Notes under the pieces: generated by a model
Databases searched by the model: none
Told to the model about the DNA's origin: nothing
What the model saw: only the letters and a program-made list of their open reading frames with translations
Shown here: piece by piece, positions 56,207 through 64,000 of the stretch
Layout of the letters: the number at the start of each line of letters is the position of its first letter
Position numbering within the stretch: the first letter of the stretch is position 1
Source of the DNA: Euonymus europaeus
Lineage: Eukaryota > Streptophyta > Magnoliopsida > Celastrales > Celastraceae
Assembly (NCBI GenBank): GCA_963580455.1
Contig: OY756963.1
Location: forward strand, 19,301,555 to 19,365,554
Length of the DNA: 64,000 bases
Reading direction: 5' to 3'
Made by a program: the position numbers and the translations under genes

Positions 56207-56233
56207 CCGCCCCGCGGCAACGCGCGACACTAG
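56207..56233 (+). other. Helitron 3' terminal hairpin and CTAG end
   Basis: ccgccccgcggcaacgcg is followed by cgacactag. The cgcg-gcaa-cgcg stem-loop lies just upstream of CTAG, as in plant Helitrons, where it ends rolling-circle strand transfer. Confidence 0.88.
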
Positions 56234-56502
56234 TATATATATATAATCTACCATAATCCATCACCATAACTACTTGACCCACATCGGCTTGCTGAGTCTA
56301 CGGTATTCGTTGACAGTTGAAAAGTAAGGTTTTGCGTCAAAGCCTATTTGAACATAATAGCAAGCAAGGTTGCCACCACCAGCCTTCAACGGATAGGGCT
56401 AATTGCCTACACGTTTTCCTAGCCACACCACATATTAAAAAAACCTTATTAAAATTTTATCCATAATTGAGTACACCCATTTTGTCTATATATTTTTTTT
56501 AA

Positions 56503-56628
56503 GGGAAATATGCCCAGACCCCCCCAAACTATCAGGTATGTGTAAATACCCCCCTGAACTAACGAAAATGGCAAACAGACCCCCAGAATTGAGTTGACCG
56601 TTAAAGATAACGGTCAACTCTACTAAAC
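56503..56628 (+). repeat. Left TIR of the MULE
   Basis: Begins gggaaatatgcccagacc and ends ctactaaac. C-runs (ccccccc, cccccc, ccccc) alternate with A-rich segments. Its inner end contains a 30-bp hairpin built on gagttgaccgtta and taacggtcaactc. This is the presumed transposase-binding end. Confidence 0.95.
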
Positions 56629-56863
56629 TAACAGTAATTTAACGTTAATTCGAATATTAAACCAAATAAAATGATTAACATTAAAATAATATTATTTTAT
56701 GAATAATTACAGATAAAAACTATTGAAGAGGCGGGAGTGTGAGTGGCTTTTGTTTCATACATTTCTCTCACCCAGGGTTTCGAAATTTCAGAGAGGGGGA
56801 GCTTGAGAGAGGTCATCACGAGCTTCATAGAGGCCATCACGAGCTTCATAGAGGCGATCAACC

Positions 56864-59800
56864 ATGTCAGGTGAGAAAAGTGATATCTCGTCCTCTGTTT
56901 TTTCCCTATTAGTTGTGTTGTGATTGATTCCTTGTGAGACATTGATAGAGGGTTATGTCGTTAGGCATGGATTTCATGTTTTCTTGGTTGCATTTCGTGT
57001 TTCTTTGTTTACTTTCGGCTTCGATTGAGAACAGGGATTGCGTTTTATGGGTTGCGTTTTTATGTTGATCTTGAATACGAACTGAATCTATGTTTCTTGA
57101 AACACAATTCTATTGGGAGTAAAATTAGCATAGGCACCTGATGCAGTGATTTTAGTGCTGGAAAGTTCAGCATGTGGCAGTGGACTTTGAGGGGCCATAA
57201 CTCTCAGCTAGGTTGGAGTTACAGAGCGCATAATATGTTTTTGGAAAGGGAAATTTGTCCTGGATCCTAATTCTTTTGTTTAAGCTGTCTGCGCGGCGTT
57301 TTAGTTTTCCTGTGCGCTATTTAATTGGTTTCTTAGTTTATTTCTAGTTTCTTTATGCCATCTGATAAAGTTCATTGCTTGAATGGTCTACAGAAAATGA
57401 AAGTGATTACATGGAAGATAGTGAATCATCATTGGAAGGCTGGAGTGATCACAGTGACTATGAAGAGGACGCTGCAGTGCAAAGGCAAATGATGATAGAC
57501 GTCAGAGAAGAGGGCAAGAGATTGATTGGAATTGACTCATGGGATTTACCTGGTAATGCCGATTCTGAATATTATGATTCTGATGAGATTGGGAGTATTG
57601 TTGGTAGTGACAATGAACAAGAAAGAGGTCCGAGACATCCTAAATTTAACCAAAATACTGACATGCATAGTCGAATTCAATTCAGTGTAGGGATGAAGTT
57701 TGATTATGTTGAGACATTTAGGAAGGCACTAGTTGAGTTTAGTGTACAACAGGGGAAGGGATACAAATATAAGAAGAATGATAGGAGCAAAGTAGAGGCT
57801 ATATGTGAAGGTCATGCCAATTGCAAATGGAGGATTTATGCATCTAAGAGTAGGGATGGAGCTTCATTTCAGGTGAAGACCTATGAACCAAATCATCATG
57901 ATGAGTGTCGTTGGAATTATGATGGGAAGAGGGTGTCAAGTGATTGGTTAGCATTGAAGTATGTTGAGAACTTTAGGGACTGTCCATCTTGGAGTCCAGT
58001 TGCTCTAAAGAGGGCTGTACATAGAGATCACAACTTACAGATAACTAGGGACAAAGCTTATAGGGCAAAGATTAAAGCTTTAAAGATGATTTATGGTGGT
58101 GAGAAGGAGCAGTATGGGCAGCTATGGAAATATGTCGATGCTCTAAAATTGTCTAACCCTGGCAGTACAGTTGAGTTAGAGAGTGATGGTGGAATGTTCT
58201 TGAGATTGTATGTGTGTCTTGCACCTTGTAGGAGGAACTTTGTTGAAGCGTGTAGACCTGTAATTGGGCTTGATGGATGCCACTTGAAGACTAAATATGG
58301 AGGACAGTTATTGACTGCTGTTGGCAAGGATGCAAATGACAGTTTAGTTCCAATTGCTTGGGCAATTGTAGATGTGGAGAATAAGAAAAATTGGGAGTGG
58401 TTCTTGGGTTTGTTGTACACTGACATTGGGGATCATGTTAGGTGGACATTCATGTCTGATCAACAGAAGGGTCTTATTGAGGCAATGAAGTTGGTTATGC
58501 CTATGGCTGTTCATAGGTTTTGCTTGAGGCATATGTATGCCAACTTCAAGAAGCAATTCCCTGGAGTTGCATTGAGAGATGCAATGTGGAATGCATCTAG
58601 GGCAACTAGAGAAGCTGAATTTGAGATAATTATGAAAGGTTTATTGACATTGAACAAGGATGCACATGATTGGTTGTCTGCCAAAGAAAGGCAATGGTGG
58701 TGTAGACACACACATAACCCTAACATAAAGTGTGACATGTTAGTGAATAACATCTCTGAATCATTCAACTCCTTCATTAAAGAGGCAAGAGACAAACCAG
58801 TGATAACCATGCTTGAATGGATTAGGAGGCTGCTGATGACAAGAATACATGAGAAGAGACAGATTATGGAGAAGCATGAGGGCGCTGTTTGCCCAAGAAT
58901 TATGAAGAAGCTGAAAAAAACCATTGAGCATGCCATTCATTATGACTGCATACATGGTGGTGACAGGAAATTTGAAGTGAGACATGTACATGGCAGCCAG
59001 AATGTAGTAGACCTTAGGGCATTCACCTGCAGTTGTAGGAGGTGGGATCTCTCTGGTATCCCATGTGCCCATGCCATATGTGCAATTCTGTTTGATGGAG
59101 GCTCTCCTGAAGCATATGTGAGCCATGTATACACTAAAGCCCAATGTTTGAAGGCTTATTCTCATTACATCAATCCAATGCCAGGAGAAGAACAATGGCC
59201 AGCTAGTAACTACCCTATTCTAGCACCTCCAGTGTACAAGGCAAAGCCTGGAAGACCAAAGAAGGCAAGAACTAGAGACTCGGATGAACCACAAGCAGCA
59301 GCACATGCAGGACATATGAGCAGGAAAGGAAGCCAATTAAGATGTAGAAAATGTTCCAAAACAGGACACAATGTCAGAACATGTCCTGCTCTGGCTACAG
59401 CAAGACAAGAATCATTTGAGGTTAGTTTCATTGCTTTGAATTGTTTAATTTTTTTTAAATATTAGACTTGAAATTATTCTTCTTGCCATGATGAATGCAG
59501 GATAATTTGTCACAAGCTTCCTATGATAATTTCTCACAAGTTGGCCAGTCAAGCACCTCTACCTCTGTCCTGTCACAAGTTGGCCAGTCGAGCACCCCTT
59601 CAGAAATGCAAGCTCCAGCACCTACTGTCAGAGCAGCAGCAACAGTAGAAGTAGCAGCAACTGGTGCTTCAGGATTGAAGCCTTTTGTTCCACCAAGGTC
59701 AAGAACAAAATCTCCAATTAAAATCTTTCAAGAAAACCCCAGAAAAGGACCTCTTCGCTCTAAGATCCCTATTGTCAGACCTTCAACGAGACTGAGCTGA
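56864..59800 (+). CDS. MULE transposase (MuDR family)
   Basis: Predicted 777 aa from three exons: 56864-56870, 57394-59420, 59501-59800. The first exon holds only ATGTCAG; the joint with ctacag at 57393 keeps frame and removes a non-ATG start. An acidic N-terminus is followed by a Mutator DNA-binding region (FRKALVEFSVQQGKGY; Cys/His-rich). The RNase H-like catalytic core has Asp 296 in VIGLDGCHLK and Asp 358 in FMSDQQKG; the third acidic residue was not assigned by eye. A SWIM zinc finger CxCx9CxH (Cys 548, 550, 560, His 562) and a CCHC knuckle (Cys 653, 656, His 661, Cys 666) follow, then an Ala/Ser/Pro-rich tail. It cuts and joins the element ends. Length is normal for the family. No stop or frameshift was found. 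Confidence 0.92.
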
Positions 59801-60068
59801 AGATCAACATCATCCTTTTTGTCTTCATAGTTGGATAGGATTTGATAACTTCATTGCTATGTATGTTACTGTTTGTTTTTTGACATGAGATTGTTCTTAT
59901 GTTTTGATTTTCAAGACTGTGACAGTATATTTCCGGACATGATTATTGTTGTTGTTGTTGTTGTTCTGAATTTGGTCATTTTATGTTTTGTGCAAATAGC
60001 CCCCTATAGTTTCTGTTTTGTGCGAATAGCCCCCCAATGTATTGGCAGTTATTTCTGTTTTTAATCAG

Positions 60069-60194
60069 GTTTAGTAGAGTTGACCGTTATCTTTAACGGT
60101 CAACTCAATTCTGGGGGTCTGTTTGCCATTTTCGTTAGTTCAGGGGGGTATTTGCACATACCTGATAGTTTGGGGGGGTCTGGGCATATTTCCC
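60069..60194 (-). repeat. Right TIR of the MULE
   Basis: Reverse complement of the left TIR with one difference (gtgcaaat versus gtgtaaat). A (GTT)n microsatellite lies at about 59947-59964, just downstream of the transposase stop. Confidence 0.95.
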
Positions 60195-60270
60195 TTTTTT
60201 TAAAACCTCAGATACACTCCAACATTCACAAAAACATAGCAATGGCCTTAACTGTAGTAGTAGAACTGAA

Positions 60271-60606
60271 CTAACTCGAATAATTGTTTTTTTTGTCAAG
60301 ATCAAAATAATTTCTTACACTAGTTGCTCCAATAGCTTCTTCCTTTTTTTTGAAATATCCAATAGCTTCTTCCTTAACATTATACAAATCTCCATAATTT
60401 TTAGAGACATGAGGTTCATAATATAACAAACGACCTTCCACCACGTAATTTGGAAAACATAGTAAGGTTGTTGAGGTATTAGTTCTTGGATCATAAAATT
60501 TTATTGTATTATCTTTGTCATAAAACCAAATTCCTATGATGCATTGATAAGGTACGGGTCCATATATATATATATATATATCATTTTCTAACATAAGAAA
60601 ACACAA
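60271..60606 (-). pseudogene. F-box-associated-domain-like fragment
   Basis: A 111-codon minus-strand frame contains GIWFYDKDNTIKFYDPRTNT and later VVEGRLLYYEPHVSKN. This pattern resembles the C-terminal repeats of plant F-box associated (kelch-like) proteins. The N-terminal side runs into a (TA)n microsatellite (60560-60581) and an F-box is absent, so it is at best a 3' fragment. A 15-bp direct duplication (aatagcttcttcctt) within the frame gives the repeated EEAIG. The family assignment is tentative. Confidence 0.35.
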
Positions 60607-61216
60607 GTTGAAAGCTTCCTCCGATCTCGACTCTCAAACAAATCTAAATGCTTCCTATTTACGGTTTTTGTTTTTTTTAAAAGGGTCATAGACCAGATGT
60701 ATTCATATACTCAAGCATAATGTTATGTTACAGGAAGAGTACACGAATTGGAGCCATTTAAGGCACACAGGCCACCCATTAGCTTCTTTGTTGCTTAATC
60801 TTTCATCGTAAAGTATTTGGATTATTGCCTAATGCATATTGTTTTGGACTTTTGATTATTAGAATTTGTTTTGGGGGAACAACTCTTCGTCAGTGAAGTC
60901 TCCCTAGTCGAAATTAACCTTGTAATTTGTCGTCGTCCATGACATCGAATCAGACAAAAATAGGGTATGATAAAAAAGTGAAGGGTAAAACCGTAAAAGT
61001 GATTGTTGATTTTTTAGAATTTTTTGGAACGTGAACGGGCTGAATTGTGGAGTGCAATTAGGGCTACCCGACTCAAACAGTTAAACCCCAGAGAAACCCT
61101 CAAGCACGCGCACACAGAAAAGAGACCCCCACTCTTTCATTGTCTCTATAGTCTATACCTAATATATCGTCGCTTATTCCGTTCAAGAGCAAGAGCAAGA
61201 GCAACTGAACACTGCA
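60607..61216. other. Upstream region and leader of TOM40
   Basis: No coding frame is supported. The last 150 bases (CT-rich, then agcaagagcaagagcaac) probably form the TOM40 5' untranslated region. No convincing TATA box was assigned. Confidence 0.45.
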
Positions 61217-62556
61217 ATGGCTGGCCTGGGGACTCCCGGTATGACGATGCCGCAAGTAGATTCCAGTAAGACCAAAGCGGACGAGAAAGTGGACTACATG
61301 AATCTACCTTGTCCTATCCCTTTTGAAGAGATCCACCGAGAAGCTTTCAGTTTGTACCCCATCTAATCTTGTCTTTTATTCCTCCTTAATACACGACGCA
61401 GTTGATTTTATTCTCATAATTTTCTTCAATCAATCTCTTGTTTAATATCATTCTATAGTATCCTGTTAGTAGTATAGTGCATTCTTAATCTCTCATCACA
61501 AGCGCACGCACGAGTTTATCTGCATTTGTGAACTGGTTTTATTTATTTTTTCACTGACGCGGGATATTGAAGCGGAGGATAAGTTACAGCCTAAATGCTA
61601 ACTTTGAAATCCTAGCTTACTTTGCTGAACCTTAATTTAATTTTGTAATTTTGTAACTGAGGCCACTTTTGTTTTATATTGTCCTTGGTTTTATTTTTCT
61701 TGCTTGGTTGTTAGATGTTTTAGTTGTTAGTTATTCCAAATAATTAAACAGAAATTTATGGCTATTTCTTTTGTTTGAACCTGAATCTCTTGAATGTGTT
61801 GGCAGCGTCTCTGAAGCCTGAACTTTTTGAAGGAATGCGCTTTGATTTTGCCAAAGGACTCAATCCAAATTTTTCTCTTAGTCATAGGTAACTTGAACAT
61901 TTTTTCGGCTTGTTTTGTTGTTGTTTTTTTATTTGCTTATGTATCCTCTTTTTCTCTTGTTAATTTTGTAATTTTGGCATGACAATGTACTCTAGTGTGT
62001 CCATGGGACCTATGGAAGTTCCTTCTCAGTCCTCTGAAACTATCAAAATCCCAACTGCTCACTACGAGTTCGGTGCCAACTTTGCTGACCCAGGGGTTTG
62101 TACTAATTTTTTTATTATCTACTTTTGAATCTTTTAGATAGCTTGCACTAAAAAGTAGTACTGTCATCTCAATAGTTCTTCCTTGGAATTCTCTTTATAG
62201 CTGTTCCTTGGAATTATTATATTTTCCAAATGAATACTTTCATAGCTAAAGCATTGACGGTTTTCCATAGTTGATTCTTGTTGGGAGGGTAATGACGGAT
62301 GGGAGACTTAATGCAAGGGTGAAGTATGATTTGACTGACAACCTTACTTTAAAAGCTAATGCTCAGGTAATTATACATTATGCCATTATGGTGTGTGTTT
62401 TTAGTCTTTCCAATTCTTTTGAAAGCTATTATGCCTTTGATCTGTAAATAACAGTCTTTTTTTATGTGGGTGAATAAAATCTCTTATGTAATGTTAACTG
62501 CACAGCTTACAAGTGAGCCTCATATGTCTCAAGGCGGGGGCAACTTTGAGTACAAG
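61217..62556 (+). CDS. TOM40: Mitochondrial import receptor TOM40, 5' part
   Basis: The first five coding exons: 61217-61349, 61806-61887, 61996-62095, 62271-62366, 62506-62556 (154 aa), all GT-AG and in phase; the gene continues past the window. TOM40 forms the beta-barrel channel of the outer mitochondrial membrane TOM complex, through which nearly all imported precursors pass. Seen: a short N-terminal extension (MAGLGTPGM), the conserved [55 protein letters not shown], and [20 protein letters not shown]. These match the plant TOM40-1 N-terminal region closely. Porin beta-strands begin around residue 60. The start ATG fits plant homologues. No exon after 62556 could be found, so the fifth intron is at least 1.44 kb. 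Confidence 0.92.
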
Positions 62557-64000
62557 GTCAAGTCCTCTTCCTTTTCTTTAAGTATCTTTTTTTTTTTGCT
62601 TTAGTCTTCATAAAAAATGCATGTATCTCACTGAGAGCTTTTCTTCAGGATGCAATTAAGTTGTTGGGTGTGTGTTCAAAAGAAAACCGGTTATTTCTAT
62701 GTTATGGATTTTTTTCCTTGCGACTTACTTAGAGATAAAAATCATGTTTCTTTCTTTTCTATGTAAGCTTGCTTGCGATGTCCCTGAACAACCTTTTCTT
62801 TTATTATTATTATTATTATGACATAAATGTGATGGTAGTTTTAATTTTGTTCTTTTAGCTTGTGTTATTAAGATGGGACTCTATAGGATTGTCAAAAGTG
62901 TAGTTTAGCTTTTGACAGGAATGAATAGTGAAGCAGAATCTACGTAGTAGAATCCATGTGATGCATTCTTACTAAGTTATCATATGGATTCATGAAGCTC
63001 CAGTGGGAATTGTTGGAATGATGGGTTGATGATGTTGAGTTTTTTATTATGATAGAAAGCCGCATAATCTTTACTATTTGCGTTTTTCCATGAACTTTGC
63101 ATACACCTGTATTTTTCTTTAAATTGCAGAATTTATAGCATGTGTTGTCGAATTCATCTTTGGAGTAGATATTATAATTTTGAAATCATCAATGGCTTCA
63201 TAGCATAAAGGATATCCTCCTCTGAAAAAATTGGTAGGAGTGTGGGGTGCCTGGTTAAATTTAGGTGCATGCTTTTGTGTAGAAACAGAAAAATGTTGCA
63301 TGATAAATTGGAAGCAACTTTTGTGATAGACAACTATCCCAATAATTTCTGTAAACGTACTATTTCTACGATACCGATAGGATATTTCTATCTCATTATT
63401 ATTGTTTGTTTTTTTTTTTGGCAATTTGGAGAGGGTAGGAATTAAGGGAAAATATGAAGAGAAAGAGAATCCACGTAGTGGACTCTGTGTAATTTACTAA
63501 TTTTAATAATGGATTCCTGCAAATAATTTTAGATTTAGGCTCAGATGATGATTATATTTTGGGTGATTGATTATAGAATGTTGTCTGTCAGCTGGCATCT
63601 TTTCTCTGGGCTTGGCTAATGTGAGTTTCATGATGAAGTCTTTTTTTTTTGGTTTTCTACTTTTCCTTTCTTTTTTATTTATAAATTCTTGACACCTCTC
63701 TTGTACCTTTTGGCATTTTTCTTTTACACCCCACTAAATTCTTCTATTTCTAACAACAGAAATACTGAAAATTATGGATATTCCATCTTTGAATATTGTT
63801 TTAGCTTGTTAAATGACTCCAAGTTGGCAAGGGCGGAGCCATGAATTCATATGAGGTGGGGCCTGAAAATTCACGGGGGTTCGGGGGTAGCAACCCCATT
63901 TCTTTAGGGCAATTTAAATAAAATAATGAACTTTCTTGGCTTAGAATTAGGTCCATACAAAGGTTTTTGGAAACATCTATGTCTTTGATTGAGTGGCATC
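62557..64000. other. TOM40 intron, open at window edge
   Basis: No homologous exon is seen. Contains poly-T tracts and (TTA)n near 62803. At about 63825-63920 a dispersed-repeat-like segment occurs (gggcggagccatg, then gtggggcctg and cgggggttcgggggtagcaa), a style seen at ends of common plant repeats. Its element type is unresolved and it may end outside the window. Confidence 0.5.

Larger units (their letters stand above)
45926..56233 (+). mobile_element. Large Helitron encoding Rep/helicase
   Basis: A rolling-circle transposon of about 10.3 kb. The 3' end is well supported: a GC-rich hairpin (cgcggcaacgcg, 56213-56224) 6 bp before terminal CTAG (56230-56233), followed by T. The 5' end is placed at TC 45926-45927, preceded by A, just before an AT-rich stretch and gattcctcggcg. 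Helitrons insert between A and T without target duplication, and both flanks fit. Contents: a 3.2-kb repeat-rich leader, a Rep/helicase frame with two frameshifts, and 2.6 kb of 3' sequence with no recognised gene. The 5' end could be shifted by a few bases or more. Confidence 0.8.
56503..60194 (+). mobile_element. Apparently complete MULE (Mutator-like) transposon
   Basis: A 3,692-bp element. TIRs of 126 bp (56503-56628 and 60069-60194) differ at one position by eye. A perfect 9-bp direct repeat tttttttaa flanks it (56494-56502 and 60195-60203), the MULE hallmark. Inside is one spliced transposase gene on the plus strand with no frame damage. Nearly identical ends, an exact duplication and an open frame together point to a recent insertion by a potentially autonomous element. 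The duplication is low-complexity, so its length could be misjudged by a base. Confidence 0.95.

Noticed and set aside
58091..59431. Several antisense frames over the MULE transposase
   Set aside because: Mirror frames of the real transposase exon with no domain content.

Overview
The window is nuclear DNA of a flowering plant, almost certainly a eudicot. The evidence is AT-rich intergenic DNA, spliced genes with GT-AG introns, dense nested transposable elements (Ty1/copia, Ty3-type solo LTR, MULE, Helitron, LINE, SINE, MITEs) and three genes whose best-known relatives are conserved plant nuclear genes. I cannot name the species from sequence alone. Layout: 0-7.4 kb is gene-poor and carries several inverted-repeat elements, including a Stowaway-type MITE (2094-2345, TA duplication) and a 1,048-bp long-TIR element (3149-4196, 10-bp duplication). 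A 67-codon gene of unknown function lies on the minus strand at 7392-7595. A Ty1/copia element (10771-17531, 5-bp duplication) is missing its primer-binding site and most of gag, has a frameshift and a stop in pol, and is split by a 1,521-bp solo LTR of a different family (13158-14678, 5-bp duplication). From 18.5 to 30.1 kb (plus strand) lies a spliced SNF2 helicase with an embedded RING finger, resembling Arabidopsis FRG1/CHR28 (predicted 1,011 aa, 10 coding exons). Its introns hold a Tourist-like MITE, a LINE scrap and a copia scrap. From 42.2 down to 32.0 kb (minus strand) lies a 13-exon protein arginine methyltransferase 6 gene (predicted 414 aa). Its last intron arrangement was resolved by matching splice phases. 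From 42.5 to 45.9 kb are decayed minus-strand copia and RTE-LINE relics. A large Helitron spans about 45926-56233. It has a repeat-rich 3.2-kb leader, a Rep/helicase reading frame broken by two frameshifts, and a terminal hairpin followed by CTAG. A MULE (56503-60194) has a 9-bp duplication, 126-bp TIRs differing at one position and an uninterrupted spliced 777-aa transposase, so it may be autonomous. After an F-box-like gene fragment, the window ends inside a plus-strand TOM40 gene (first five coding exons, 61217-62556). How the genes relate: the three cellular genes (chromatin remodeller, arginine methyltransferase, outer-membrane import channel) act in unrelated processes and share no operon-like logic. 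The rest of the window is mostly transposon history. The most interesting parts are the intact MULE, the nearly intact Helitron with its duplicated exon-like leader units, and the nested copia/solo-LTR structure. All exon boundaries were read by eye from splice signals and frame continuity, without transcript data.
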